From Gammaproteobacteria bacterium (lineage in GTDB: Bacteria; Pseudomonadota; Gammaproteobacteria; Arenicellales; Spongiicolonaceae): a DNA stretch of 46,589 nucleotides. The notes under the pieces are model-generated. The model saw only the letters and a list, made by a program, of their open reading frames with translations, ran no database searches and was not told where the DNA came from. Positions 26,380-34,775 of the stretch are shown piece by piece. The DNA lies in assembly GCA_028817275.1 (NCBI GenBank), contig JAPPPZ010000063.1, positions 1 to 46,589 on the forward strand, in the 5' to 3' direction. The stretch's first letter is position 1. Each line of letters starts with the position of its first letter. A program made the translations under genes and the position numbers.

Positions 26380-28033
26380 ACAGCGCCTCCTTGAACGGCT
26401 GTGTGCCGACGCGGCGGTAGGTGTCGATGAAAGTTTCGCCGGCGCGGCGGATTTTAAGGTAGGTGCCGACGACCAGGTCCACCGCGTCGCCCACCTCCTC
26501 GGCGGCGAAGCCGGGGCCGACGATGTCGCCGATGGCGGCGTTTTCATCGGCGCTGCCGCCGAGGGTGATCTGGTAGAACTCGCGGCCTTTCTTTTCCAGT
26601 CCGAGGATGCCGATGTTGCCGACATGGTGGTGGCCGCAGGCGTTGATGCAGCCGGAGATGTTGATGCTGAGTCCGCCGATGTCGCGCTGGCGTTTGGCGC
26701 CGCCGAGTTGCAGGCTGAGTTGCCGGGCGACCGGAATGGAGCGCGCGGTGGCCAGGGTGCAGTAGTCCAGCCCCGGGCAGCAGATGATGTCGCCGGCGAG
26801 TCCGGCGTTGGCGGCGGCGAGTCCGGAATCGCGCAGGCCGCGCCACAATTCATGCACCTCGGCGGCGCGCACCCAGGGCAGCACCAGGTTTTGCTCATGG
26901 CTGACCCGCACTTCGCCGTGGCTGAACCGTTCGGCGAGTCCGGCGACGCTGCGCATCTGTTCGGCGGTGGCGTCGCCGGGAATGCCGCCGGCCGGTTTTA
27001 AGCTGACGGTGACAATTGCATGGCCGGGGATTTTGTGCGCGGCCAGGCTGGCGCGGCACCACAGGTCAAAGTCACCGTCAGTGCCGCGCGCGGCGCGCAA
27101 TTTTTTCGCGCCCTCACCATCGGCCTCGGCCCCGCCGATGGGCGGGGCGAAGTAGCGGGCGATGCGCTGGATTTCGGCGGCGTCGGGCAGCGCCTTGCGC
27201 GCCTGGCCGGCGGAATTTTCATATTCGCGCTCCACTTGCGCGGCGAATTGCGCGGCGCCGATTTCGTGCACTAAAATTTTCACCCGCGCCTTGTATTTGT
27301 TGTCGCGGCGGCCGTGCAAATTGTACACCCGCATGATGGCCTCGAGGTAGGCGAGAATTTCATCCCGCGCCAGCCAGCGGCGGATGGTTTTGCCGATCAT
27401 GGGCGTGCGCCCCTGGCCGCCGCCGACCACCACTTCAAAGCCCGGCGCGCCGGCGGCGTTGCGGTGCATGCGCAGGCCGATGTCGTGTACTTTAATTGCA
27501 GCGCGGTCATGGGGCGCGCCGGTGACGGCGATCTTAAATTTGCGCGGCAGGAAGGTGAACTCCGGGTGGAAGGTGGACCACTGGCGGATTAATTCGCAGA
27601 TGGGCCGCGGGTCTTCAATCTCATCGGCGGCGGCGCCGGCAAACGGGTCGGCGGTGACGTTGCGGATGCAGTTGCCGCTGGTCTGGATGGCGTGCATTTC
27701 CACCTCGCTGAGCTCGCCGAGGATGTCCGGAATGTCGCGCAGTTGCGGCCAGTTGAATTGAATGTTCTGGCGGGTGGTGAAGTGGCCGTAGTTTTTGTCG
27801 TAAACGGCGGCGATGTGCGCGAGTTTGCGCAACTGCCGCGACGACAACGTGCCGTACGGCACCGCAACGCGCAGCATGTAGGCGTGCAGTTGCAGGTACA
27901 CGCCGTTCATCAGCCGCAGCGGTTTGAATTCTTCCTCGCTCAGTTCGCCGGACAGCCGCCGCGCCACCTGGCCGCGAAATTGCGCCACCCGCTCGCGCAC
28001 CAACCGCGCGTCAAATTCGTCGTAACGGTACAC
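26369..28033 (-). CDS. cysI: Siroheme-dependent sulfite reductase (hemoprotein) CysI
   Basis: The 554-residue protein reduces sulfite to sulfide using siroheme coupled to a [4Fe-4S] cluster. Family hallmarks include FKPLRLMNGVYLQLHAYMLR, YGHFTTRQNIQFNW, IQTSGNCIRN, and the cluster ligands CCPGLDYCTLA and GCINACGHHHVGNIG in the C-terminal half. The start is a GTG at 28033 giving VYRYDEFDARLV, which is where homologs begin. The open frame continues 90 codons upstream through the DUF2849 gene, but in a different frame from it. No cysJ flavoprotein is nearby, so the two ferredoxin genes at the operon ends are the likely electron source. Confidence 0.95.
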   Translation of the reverse strand: MYRYDEFDARLVRERVAQFRGQVARRLSGELSEEEFKPLRLMNGVYLQLHAYMLRVAVPYGTLSSRQLRKLAHIAAVYDKNYGHFTTRQNIQFNWPQLRDIPDILGELSEVEMHAIQTSGNCIRNVTADPFAGAAADEIEDPRPICELIRQWSTFHPEFTFLPRKFKIAVTGAPHDRAAIKVHDIGLRMHRNAAGAPGFEVVVGGGQGRTPMIGKTIRRWLARDEILAYLEAIMRVYNLHGRRDNKYKARVKILVHEIGAAQFAAQVEREYENSAGQARKALPDAAEIQRIARYFAPPIGGAEADGEGAKKLRAARGTDGDFDLWCRASLAAHKIPGHAIVTVSLKPAGGIPGDATAEQMRSVAGLAERFSHGEVRVSHEQNLVLPWVRAAEVHELWRGLRDSGLAAANAGLAGDIICCPGLDYCTLATARSIPVARQLSLQLGGAKRQRDIGGLSINISGCINACGHHHVGNIGILGLEKKGREFYQITLGGSADENAAIGDIVGPGFAAEEVGDAVDLVVGTYLKIRRAGETFIDTYRRVGTQPFKEALYAA

Positions 28034-28037
28034 TTTT

Positions 28038-28316
28038 TCAGCCTTTCGCCTGCGCCACGCTCGGCCCGCGGTGGCGCAGTTGTTCGCGCAGGCGCAACGG
28101 TGACGGCCCGCCCCGGCAAAGTTCCACTTCCACCAAATACGGTCCCACCACGCGGTTGTCGCGCACTGCGGGCTGCGATGCGGCGAGCAATTTTTTTGCT
28201 GCGTCACGGTCGGCGGCGACCGCGGCATCGCCGATGTCGCCGCTCCAGCCGCCGGCGGTGCAATACACCACGGTGCCGGCGGCCAAATCGTTGGCGCTGA
28301 CAATCCAGCCGCTCAT
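28038..28316 (-). CDS. DUF2849 protein
   Basis: The 92-residue protein resembles DUF2849 members found between cysG and cysI in alphaproteobacterial sulfite-reduction operons. It starts MSGWIVSANDLAAGTVVYCT and contains the conserved VVGPYLVEVEL. Its start overlaps the cysG stop (ATGA) and its stop lies four bases before the cysI GTG. There is no recognised catalytic motif. It is small, probably soluble, and may interact with CysI. The function is unknown. Confidence 0.82.
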   Translation of the reverse strand: MSGWIVSANDLAAGTVVYCTAGGWSGDIGDAAVAADRDAAKKLLAASQPAVRDNRVVGPYLVEVELCRGGPSPLRLREQLRHRGPSVAQAKG

Positions 28317-29371
28317 GCCCGCAACTCTTTTGGTGACCGCAAAGGCGGCGGCGGCGGAGTGTGCAGCGGCGGCGGCGGTTTGGGTGCGACGGTGATGAGC
28401 GCCGGGCTGCGGATGCCGGGGACGACGTCCACAGTGATGCCGCCGGCGCGGAGGGCGTTGATCGCGGTTGCGGAAATGACGGTGCCGGGTGCGGAAATGC
28501 AGGCCACGTTGCGGCCGGCTTTAACGTGGCTGATGAGTTGACGGTGTACATCGCCGCCGCCGGCGTCCACGCGTTCGGCGTCGCGGCGCGCGTATTCCAG
28601 AATGGCGCCGCCGACGCTGCAGTCGTGCACAATGACATCGGCCTCCTGCAACTTGCGCACCGCTTTCAGGGTGAGCAGTTCGGCATCGGCCGGGGCGCTG
28701 AGCACACTGACCATGCCGTCCGCCTTGACCCTCGCGCGCGCCAAAAGTTTTTGTGCCGCGCGCCGCGCTTCGGGGAATCTTCCCTGCGCGATGAGCGTGG
28801 CGGTGCGCCCGGCGCTGGCGTGGGCGAAAAAATTTTCCCAGAATGCCCGCACGCGCGACGGCGGAACGGTTTCTGCAACCTCGGCGCGCAAACTTTGCGC
28901 GAATTTTGCCAGCGCGCCGGTGGCCGGCGGCAGCATGGTCTCAATTTTGCTTTTGATGCGCCGCGCCAGCACCGGCGCCGCGCCTTCGGTGCCCACCGCC
29001 ACCACCACCGGGTCGCGGTCCACCAGCGCCGGCGTGTAAAAAGTGCACAGCGCCGGCCGGTCCACGGTGTTGACCGGAATGTTGCGCGCCTGCGCGGCGG
29101 CGGAAACTTTTTTGTCCATGCGCGCATCGCCGGCGGCGGCGAACACCAGAGCGGCGCCGTCGGCGTCAGTGTCGCGGAAGTTGCGGCGGGCGAGGGTGAT
29201 GGCGCCGCGCCCGGCCAGCCGGCGCAACTCGGCGGACGGCGCCGGCGAGAAGACGTTGATGGCGGCGCCGGTTTTGGCCAGCAGGCGGACTTTTTGCGCT
29301 GCCTGCTCGCCGCCGCCGGCGACCGCCACGCGCCGCCCGCGCAGGCGAATGAAAACCGGGAAAAACTTCAC
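28313..29371 (-). CDS. cysG: CysG-type siroheme synthase with a shortened, degenerate methyltransferase half
   Basis: Full CysG (about 460 residues) both methylates uroporphyrinogen III and oxidises/chelates precorrin-2 to siroheme. This copy has 352 residues. The N-terminal dehydrogenase/ferrochelatase half is intact: AVAGGGEQAAQKVRLL, VNTVDRPALC (Asp104 retained) and GAAPVLARRIK. The C-terminal SUMT half is altered. The SAM loop GAGPGDPELLT reads LSAPADAELLT (224-234), the KGGDPFIFGRGGEE region is replaced by CISAPGTVISATAINAL, and the protein ends soon after VVPGIRSPALI with a Pro-rich tail. The fold core (LLTLKAVRKLQEADVIVHD) is still recognisable. The methylation step probably relies on another SUMT (CobA), or this half has a new role. 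Confidence 0.85.
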   Translation of the reverse strand: MKFFPVFIRLRGRRVAVAGGGEQAAQKVRLLAKTGAAINVFSPAPSAELRRLAGRGAITLARRNFRDTDADGAALVFAAAGDARMDKKVSAAAQARNIPVNTVDRPALCTFYTPALVDRDPVVVAVGTEGAAPVLARRIKSKIETMLPPATGALAKFAQSLRAEVAETVPPSRVRAFWENFFAHASAGRTATLIAQGRFPEARRAAQKLLARARVKADGMVSVLSAPADAELLTLKAVRKLQEADVIVHDCSVGGAILEYARRDAERVDAGGGDVHRQLISHVKAGRNVACISAPGTVISATAINALRAGGITVDVVPGIRSPALITVAPKPPPPLHTPPPPPLRSPKELRA

Positions 29372-29378
29372 CGCGGCT

Positions 29379-29693
29379 TCACCGGGAGTCGGCCAGGCGC
29401 AGGCCGAGGCCGTCCAGCGCGCGGTTCCAGATGACCTGGCAGCTCAGGCGCGAGTTTTCCGTGGCGCTGTCCAGGTCCTCCAGCATGTCGCGCTCGTCGT
29501 CACGCGCCGGGTGCAGTTTTTCCGCCCACCGGCTGTCCACGATGACATGGCAGGTGGCGCAGGCGCAGGCGCCGCCGCAAACCGCTTCGATCTCAAGGCC
29601 GTGGTCGCGGATGATTTCCATCAGCCGCCAGCCTTCGGCCGCGGCCAGGGTGTGTTCTTTGCCCTGGTGGTCGGTGACTTTGATGGTGCCCAT
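29379..29693 (-). CDS. [2Fe-2S] adrenodoxin-type ferredoxin
   Basis: The 104-residue protein has the plant/adrenodoxin-like [2Fe-2S] pattern: CGGACACATCHV (C-x5-C-x2-C) and a distal cysteine in SRLSCQVIW. It begins MGTIKVTDHQGKEHTL, so the ATG at 29693 is preferred although the frame is open to 29945. It carries one-electron equivalents, presumably for sulfite reductase or an oxygenase. It is the first gene of the minus-strand operon through fdxA, seven bases before cysG. Its promoter region contains operator-like palindromes, one of them 86 bases upstream of its start, shared with the XRE-cupin gene. Confidence 0.9.
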   Translation of the reverse strand: MGTIKVTDHQGKEHTLAAAEGWRLMEIIRDHGLEIEAVCGGACACATCHVIVDSRWAEKLHPARDDERDMLEDLDSATENSRLSCQVIWNRALDGLGLRLADSR

Positions 29694-29779
29694 GGGATTG
29701 TCTCCGGTGTGGTTTTTTTGTGTATAGTGTGCTGTCGGGGCGGCGGCCGGGCGGTTTTCCGCGCCGCGCCGCTGCCGGG

Positions 29780-29795
29780 GTTCTTTATATAGAAC
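29780..29795. promoter_or_regulatory. Operator-like palindrome, copy 1 (GTTCT-N6-AGAAC)
   Basis: GTTCTTTATATAGAAC has perfect 5-bp arms around a 6-bp AT spacer. On the opposite strand, copy 2 (29896-29911) matches it at 15 of 16 positions. It sits 86 bases upstream of the ferredoxin start. An XRE-type dimer such as the divergent regulator is the likely ligand. Confidence 0.65.
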
Positions 29796-29815
29796 AATGC
29801 TATCATAAAAATCAT

Positions 29816-29877
29816 CCAAATGGAGAAAAAATAAATCATTATTATTCAATGATTTATGAGTTTTCTCTAAAATTTGG
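29816..29877. repeat. 62-bp hyphenated inverted repeat in the divergent promoter region
   Basis: The core arms ATAAATCATT (29831-29840) and AATGATTTAT (29848-29857) are perfect complements around a 7-base centre. The symmetry continues outward as GAGAAAA (29823-29829) with TTTTCTC (29861-29867), and CCAAAT (29816-29821) with ATTTGG (29872-29877). The centre is near 29844, almost midway between the two operator-like palindromes. It is very AT-rich against a GC-rich genome. It could form a cruciform or bind a multimeric regulator; TAAAAT at 29868-29873 could serve as a -10. Confidence 0.7.
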
Positions 29878-29895
29878 ACTTTATAAAGACCTTTT

Positions 29896-29911
29896 GTTCT
29901 AAATAAAGAAC
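29896..29911. promoter_or_regulatory. Operator-like palindrome, copy 2 (GTTCT-N6-AGAAC)
   Basis: GTTCTAAATAAAGAAC has the same arms as copy 1. Its reverse complement differs from copy 1 at one base only, so the two sites face each other. It ends 27 bases before the ATG of the XRE-cupin gene, where it could block transcription of that gene (autoregulation). Confidence 0.65.
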
Positions 29912-29938
29912 AGGCGAAATGTAACACCGCAAAACCTG

Positions 29939-30550
29939 ATGTCAAGGCCCGCGAAAAAAAATAAAAGCCGCGCCGCCGCGGTTGCCGACTCGCCGCAGAT
30001 GGGGCTGACCATTCAGCGGTTGCGCAAGGCGTACAAACTTTCCCTGGGCGAGTTGTCGGAGCAGTCGGGGGTGGCGAAGTCGGTCATCTCGCAGATTGAA
30101 AAAAATGAAACCAACCCGACGCTGAGCACCATCTGGCGGCTGAGCCAGGCGCTGGATGCGAGCATGGACGAAGTGCTGCAGTCCGGCGCGCAGGAAAAAT
30201 TTCTGGAGCACGTCGGCCCGCCCGGCACGCCGCTGCTGACCAGCGAGGACGGCCTCTGTAGACTGCGCATCATCGGCTGGCTGAAGACCGTGGACTGGGT
30301 GCAGTGGTATGATTTTGTCGCCGAGCCGGGCGGCGTGCTGGAGTCGGAGCCGCACCAGAAAGGCTCGGTGGAAAACCTCACCGTGTTAGGCGGGACGCTG
30401 GAGGTGACGGTGGACGACCGTGTCCACCGCGTCGCCGCCGGTGAAACTTTGCGCTACCGCGGTGACTTTCGCCACGCCATCCGCAACCCGGGCGACACCA
30501 CCGCCCACGCCACGATGGTGAACATTCTGAAAACCACGGTGATGGACTGA
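29939..30550 (+). CDS. XRE-family regulator with C-terminal cupin sensor
   Basis: The 203-residue protein has an N-terminal helix-turn-helix of the XRE type (residues 21-77, [20 protein letters not shown] followed by [21 protein letters not shown]) and a C-terminal cupin barrel (about 125-200, with [18 protein letters not shown] and [14 protein letters not shown]). Such regulators bind small ligands, often amino acids or amines, in the cupin. It lies directly upstream of glyA and soxB, so a role in controlling sarcosine/C1 genes is likely. The two GTTCT-N6-AGAAC sites in its promoter region are probable targets. The ATG at 29939 lacks a clear Shine-Dalgarno motif. A basic 18-residue leader (KKNKSR) precedes the HTH. 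Confidence 0.9.
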   Translation: MSRPAKKNKSRAAAVADSPQMGLTIQRLRKAYKLSLGELSEQSGVAKSVISQIEKNETNPTLSTIWRLSQALDASMDEVLQSGAQEKFLEHVGPPGTPLLTSEDGLCRLRIIGWLKTVDWVQWYDFVAEPGGVLESEPHQKGSVENLTVLGGTLEVTVDDRVHRVAAGETLRYRGDFRHAIRNPGDTTAHATMVNILKTTVMD

Positions 30551-30584
30551 ACCCTCACCCTCGCCGCCAACCAACGAGAGAAAA

Positions 30585-31841
30585 ATGTACCACAGAAGCG
30601 ACCGCATTAAAAATTTTGACGCGCCCTTGTGGGATGCACTGGAAAAAGAGCGTGTGCGGCAGGAGCGGCACATTGAGTTAATTGCGTCGGAAAACTACGC
30701 CAGCCCGCGCGTGCTGGAGGCGCAGGGCGGCCAGTTGACCAACAAATACGCCGAAGGTTACCCGGGCAAGCGCTACTACGGCGGCTGCGAGTTTGTTGAC
30801 ATTGCGGAGTCGCTGGCCATCGAGCGCGCCAAACAATTATTCGGCGCCGACTTCGCCAATGTGCAGCCGCATTCCGGCTCCTCGGCCAACGCCGCCGTCT
30901 ACATGGCCATGCTGGCGCCCGGCGACACCATTTTAGGCATGAGTTTGGCCCACGGCGGCCACCTGACCCACGGCGCCGGGGTGAATTTTTCCGGCAAGGT
31001 GTTCAACGCCGTGCAGTACGGCGTGCGCGACAGCGACGGTGAAGTGGACTACGACGCGGTCGCCGCGCTGGCCCGCGAGCACCAGCCGAAGATGGTGGTG
31101 GCCGGTTTTTCCGCCTACTCGCGGGTGCTGGACTGGAAAAAATTCCGCGCCATTGCCGATGAAGCCGGCGCCTGTTTGTTTGTGGACATGGCCCATGTGG
31201 CCGGCTTGGTGGCCGCCGGCCACTACCCCAGCCCGGTGCCGGTCGCCGACGTGGTCGCCACCACCACCCACAAAACCCTGCGCGGCCCGCGCGGCGGACT
31301 CATTTTGGCGCGCGCCAATGCGGCGGTGGAAAAGAAACTCAACGCGCTGGTCTTCCCCGGCATGCAGGGCGGGCCGCTGATGCATGTCATCGCCGCCAAG
31401 GCGGTGGCGTTCAAGGAGGCCATGGCGCCGGAGTTCAAGGACTACCAGGCGCAGGTGGTGGCCAACGCGCGCGCCATGGTGGCCGCGTTTCAGGCGCGCG
31501 GCTACAAAATCGTTTCCGGCGGCACCGACAACCATCTGTTCCTGCTGGATTTAATTGACAAAAACATCACCGGCAAAGACGCCGACGCCGCTTTCGGCCG
31601 CGCCAACATCACCGTCAACAAAAACGCGGTGCCCAACGACCCGCGCTCGCCGTTTGTCACCAGCGGCGTGCGCATTGGCACCCCGGCGTCCACCACCCGC
31701 GGCTTCCGCGAGCGCGAGATGACCGCGGTCACCCACTGGATGTGCGATATTCTGGACCGCATGGGCGACGAGTCGGTGGTGGACCAGACGCGCGCCAAGG
31801 TGAAGGAGTTGTGCGCGCGGTTTCCGGTGTATGGCGACTGA
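30585..31841 (+). CDS. glyA: Serine hydroxymethyltransferase GlyA
   Basis: GlyA interconverts serine plus THF with glycine plus 5,10-methylene-THF. The 418-residue PLP enzyme has [20 protein letters not shown], the PLP lysine in [13 protein letters not shown] (near residue 229), [15 protein letters not shown] and [20 protein letters not shown] stands just upstream of the ATG. In sarcosine-oxidase operons GlyA uses the glycine and methylene-THF that the oxidase makes, forming serine. It follows the XRE-cupin gene by 34 bases and leads into soxB. Confidence 0.97.
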   Translation: MYHRSDRIKNFDAPLWDALEKERVRQERHIELIASENYASPRVLEAQGGQLTNKYAEGYPGKRYYGGCEFVDIAESLAIERAKQLFGADFANVQPHSGSSANAAVYMAMLAPGDTILGMSLAHGGHLTHGAGVNFSGKVFNAVQYGVRDSDGEVDYDAVAALAREHQPKMVVAGFSAYSRVLDWKKFRAIADEAGACLFVDMAHVAGLVAAGHYPSPVPVADVVATTTHKTLRGPRGGLILARANAAVEKKLNALVFPGMQGGPLMHVIAAKAVAFKEAMAPEFKDYQAQVVANARAMVAAFQARGYKIVSGGTDNHLFLLDLIDKNITGKDADAAFGRANITVNKNAVPNDPRSPFVTSGVRIGTPASTTRGFREREMTAVTHWMCDILDRMGDESVVDQTRAKVKELCARFPVYGD

Positions 31842-31889
31842 GGGGCGGCGGTGCCGGCGTTAAAAATGACAGTGGCGGCGTAGTCGGCG

Positions 31890-33140
31890 GTGCAGAAATA
31901 TTCCATCTTCGCGCTGGCGCGCAACGCGCTGAGTCGCCACCGCCACTGGCGGCCGGCGTGGCGCAGCCCGCAGCCGAAGCGCGAATACGACGTGGTCATC
32001 GTCGGCGGCGGCGGCCACGGCCTCGCCACCGCCTACTATCTCGCCAGCGTCCACGGCCTCACCAACGTCGCGGTGCTGGAGAAGGGCTGGCTCGGCGGCG
32101 GCAACACCGGCCGCAACACCACCATCGTCCGCTCCAACTACCTGTGGGACGAGGCCGCGATGCTGTATGAAAAATCGCTGCAACTGTGGGAGGGCCTCAG
32201 CAAAGAACTGAACTACAACGTGATGTTCAGCCAGCGCGGCGTGATGAACCTCGGCCACACGCTGCAGGAAATGCGCGACATTGAACGCCGCGTCAACGCC
32301 AACCGCTTAAATGGAATCGACGCCGTGGTGCTGCAGCCCGACGAGATTAAGCGGCGCGTCCCCATCATGAACACCGCGCCTGATGCGCGCTACCCGGTGC
32401 TCGGCGCATCGTTCCAGCCGCGCGGCGGAGTGGCCCGCCACGACGCTGTCGCCTGGGGCTATGCCCGCGCCGCCGACGCGCGCGGCGTGGACATCATCCA
32501 GCAGTGCGAAGTCACCAGCATCCGCCGCGACAACGGCGCCGTTACCGGCGTCGACACCACCCGCGGCTTCATCAAGGCGGCCAAGGTCGGCGTGGTCGCC
32601 GCCGGCCACAGCAGCGTGCTCGCCGCCATGGCCGGCCTGCGCCTGCCGATTGAAAGCCACCCATTGCAGGCGCTGGTGTCGGAGCCGCTGAAGCCGGTGC
32701 TGGACACCGTGGTCATGTCCAACGCGGTGCACGGCTACATCAGCCAGAGCGACAAGGGCGAGTTGGTGATTGGCGCCGGCATCGATTCCTACAACGGCTA
32801 CGGCCAGCGCGGTGGCCTGGACGTGGTGGAGGGCGCGGTCGCCGCCATCGTGGAACTGTTCCCGGTGTTCAGCCGCGTGCGCCAGTTGCGCCAGTGGGGC
32901 GGCATCGTGGACACTTGCCCCGACGCCTGCCCGATCATCGGCACCACCCCGGTGCGCGGCCTGTTCTTCAACTGCGGCTGGGGCACCGGCGGCTTCAAAG
33001 CCACCCCCGGCTCCGGCTGGGTCTTCGCCCACACCATCACCCACGGCGCGCCGCACAAATTGAATGCGGCTTTCTCCCTGGACCGCTTCGTCAGCGGCGC
33101 GCTGATCGACGAGCATGGGGCGGCCGGGGTGGCGCATTGA
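31890..33140 (+). CDS. soxB: Sarcosine oxidase beta subunit SoxB
   Basis: SoxB is the FAD-binding subunit where sarcosine is oxidised in the heterotetrameric enzyme. The 416-residue protein begins with a GTG-encoded start and [16 protein letters not shown], the usual lead of the family. It then has the FAD dinucleotide fold [19 protein letters not shown] and [29 protein letters not shown] contains the histidine (near residue 183) that binds FMN covalently at the alpha-beta interface in known enzymes. [13 protein letters not shown] near the C-terminus is also typical. soxB is normally followed at once by soxD, but here a DNA methyltransferase gene and an unknown gene intervene (33194-34766). 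Confidence 0.96.
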   Translation: MQKYSIFALARNALSRHRHWRPAWRSPQPKREYDVVIVGGGGHGLATAYYLASVHGLTNVAVLEKGWLGGGNTGRNTTIVRSNYLWDEAAMLYEKSLQLWEGLSKELNYNVMFSQRGVMNLGHTLQEMRDIERRVNANRLNGIDAVVLQPDEIKRRVPIMNTAPDARYPVLGASFQPRGGVARHDAVAWGYARAADARGVDIIQQCEVTSIRRDNGAVTGVDTTRGFIKAAKVGVVAAGHSSVLAAMAGLRLPIESHPLQALVSEPLKPVLDTVVMSNAVHGYISQSDKGELVIGAGIDSYNGYGQRGGLDVVEGAVAAIVELFPVFSRVRQLRQWGGIVDTCPDACPIIGTTPVRGLFFNCGWGTGGFKATPGSGWVFAHTITHGAPHKLNAAFSLDRFVSGALIDEHGAAGVAH

Positions 33141-33154
33141 TTTTTGACCAAATG

Positions 33155-33184
33155 TTGCGCTCTCGTCCTTCAATCGTCTACAAT
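33155..33184 (+). promoter_or_regulatory. Candidate promoter for the inserted DNA methyltransferase gene
   Basis: TTGCGC (33155-33160) and TACAAT (33179-33184) are separated by 18 bases, with the start codon at 33194. If used, the transcript would have almost no leader. A TTGACC at 33144 is too far from the -10 to pair with it. The match is fair, not strong. Confidence 0.4.
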
Positions 33185-33193
33185 AAAGCCGCC

Positions 33194-34330
33194 ATGTATA
33201 AAGAAATCCAACTCACCCGGGCGAAATCTCTCAGTAAAAAAGAGATTGGTTTGATTGATTCCTTCAATCACCAGTTTCGCAAGCGGGATTTTCACGTCGT
33301 GCCGGATGGGAATTCGGTGCAGATTCTCTTGCGGGAAGTTGACATGCCCCGCTTGAAAAAATCCGTTGAGGAATTGTCCGCCGGGAACGGCTTGCTGACC
33401 GATATTCTCGCCGCTGTGGAGGGCGTTGGGGGTTACGGCATTCGCGGGAAAAAGCGCGATTATGTAAACTACAACAAAGAGCGCAAGGTAAAAAACCGCG
33501 CTGCAAAAGAATTGCAGCGGGGTAAATTTTATTACGCCAAGGATCACGGTTATTCAGCCCGGAATAGCGATGTTCCTGCACGCTATGTGAATAAAATTAT
33601 CTGCGGTGACAGCGCGACGGTGCTGAAAAAACTGCCGGATAACTGTGTGGATTTGATATTCACCTCGCCGCCCTACAATTTCGGCCTGGATTACGCCGCC
33701 GGCGCGGATGATTTTGACTGGCCGGGTTATTTTGACAAACTGTTCGCGGTTTTTGACCAGTGCATCCGCGTTCTCAAGCACGGCGGGCGCATCGTGGTCA
33801 ACATCCAGCCGCTTTACTCGGACTACATCCCCAGCCACCACATCATCAGCAACCACTTCATCAACAAAAAGTTGATCTGGAAGGGCGAAATCCTGTGGGA
33901 GAAGAACAACTACAACTGCAAGTACACCGCCTGGGGCAGTTGGAAAAGCCCGGGCAACCCGTATCTTAAATACACTTGGGAATTCATTGAGATTTTCTGC
34001 AAAGGCGACATCAAGAAACCCGGCCGGCGGGACGACGCCGATATTTCCGCCGAGGAATTCAAGCGGTGGGTGGTGGGCAAATGGAGCATCGCGCCGGAGC
34101 GCAGGATGAAACAGTTCAACCACCCGGCAATGTTCCCCGAATCCCTCGCCCGGCGCGTGCTTAAACTGTTCAGTTTTCGCGGCGATTTCGTCGTAGACCC
34201 GTTCAACGGCGCCGGCACCACCACTTTAGCGGCCGGGCAAAGCGGGAGGAGGTTTCTGGGGATAGACATATCCGAAGAATACTGCCAAACGGCAGAAGAT
34301 CGCCTGTCCCAAAGCGAAATCCGTTTTTGA
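33194..34330 (+). CDS. Site-specific DNA methyltransferase (beta-type order, N4-cytosine or N6-adenine)
   Basis: The 378-residue protein has the catalytic motif IV as FTSPPYNFGLDYA (near residue 157) ahead of the SAM motif I as VDPFNGAGTTTLA (near 334). This is the permuted order of beta-class amino-methyltransferases. SPPY is most common in N4-cytosine enzymes but also occurs in N6-adenine ones, so the target base is open. Residues 1-130 form an extra N-terminal region of unknown fold, rich in Lys and Arg (KKRDYVNYNKERKVKNRAAK), which may help recognise DNA. The gene splits the sox operon and has its own candidate promoter. Its composition is less GC-rich than soxB. No recognisable restriction enzyme is adjacent. 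Confidence 0.9.
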   Translation: MYKEIQLTRAKSLSKKEIGLIDSFNHQFRKRDFHVVPDGNSVQILLREVDMPRLKKSVEELSAGNGLLTDILAAVEGVGGYGIRGKKRDYVNYNKERKVKNRAAKELQRGKFYYAKDHGYSARNSDVPARYVNKIICGDSATVLKKLPDNCVDLIFTSPPYNFGLDYAAGADDFDWPGYFDKLFAVFDQCIRVLKHGGRIVVNIQPLYSDYIPSHHIISNHFINKKLIWKGEILWEKNNYNCKYTAWGSWKSPGNPYLKYTWEFIEIFCKGDIKKPGRRDDADISAEEFKRWVVGKWSIAPERRMKQFNHPAMFPESLARRVLKLFSFRGDFVVDPFNGAGTTTLAAGQSGRRFLGIDISEEYCQTAEDRLSQSEIRF

Positions 34331-34373
34331 TAAAATCGTGTAAACTCATGGCTTTACTATACTGAGGAATACA

Positions 34374-34766
34374 ATGCTGGACCCAAAAAATCCCCAAAGT
34401 ACGCACGGCTACGAGCCCGAAGATTGGCAAAATGCCAAAGTACAGGCGAAAGTCCACTTGGCCAGCGTGGCAAAGCGCCAAGGTTGGGAAACTTATGGTG
34501 GGCTGGTGAAAAAAATTGACGCCATCCGATTTGCACCCAATGACCCTGCGCTGGCCGCTCTGTTAGGTCAAATAAGCAGTGAAGAACATAATGCCGGCCG
34601 AGGCATGCTTACCGCAATTGTGGTGCATAAAGACGGTGACCGGAGACCCGGCAAGGGATTTTATAAACTTGCGCGGTATCTGGGCCTGGATACATCCGAC
34701 AAGGATGCACTTTGGGTTTCCGAAACCGGGAAAGTCTGGAACTATTGGAAAAACCAGAAGGTCTGA
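34374..34766 (+). CDS. Hypothetical protein beside the DNA methyltransferase (130 aa)
   Basis: The product is small, soluble and probably alpha/beta. It contains AIRFAPNDPALAALLGQISS and then EEHNAGRGMLTAIVVHKDGD, with GKGFYKLARYLGL and a Trp-rich end (VWNYWKNQKV). I recall uncharacterised bacterial proteins with a very similar RGML..VVVHK.GD..PG.GF..LA..LG pattern, so it looks like a conserved family, but I know no function. GAGGAA lies just upstream of the ATG and a TATACT (34358-34363) could be a -10, suggesting separate transcription. Possibilities are a partner of the methyltransferase or an unrelated cargo gene. Restriction-enzyme motifs (PD-ExK, HNH) are not visible. Confidence 0.65.
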   Translation: MLDPKNPQSTHGYEPEDWQNAKVQAKVHLASVAKRQGWETYGGLVKKIDAIRFAPNDPALAALLGQISSEEHNAGRGMLTAIVVHKDGDRRPGKGFYKLARYLGLDTSDKDALWVSETGKVWNYWKNQKV

Positions 34767-34775
34767 CAGGCCGAG

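Noticed and set aside
31842-31889. Small RNA or attenuator between glyA and soxB
   Set aside because: The 48-base gap shows no hairpin followed by a T-run and no conserved riboswitch-like pattern. A glycine riboswitch would need more length.
34374-34766. Restriction endonuclease partner for the DNA methyltransferase
   Set aside because: At 130 residues it shows no PD-ExK, HNH or GIY-YIG motif, so calling it a restriction enzyme is not supported.
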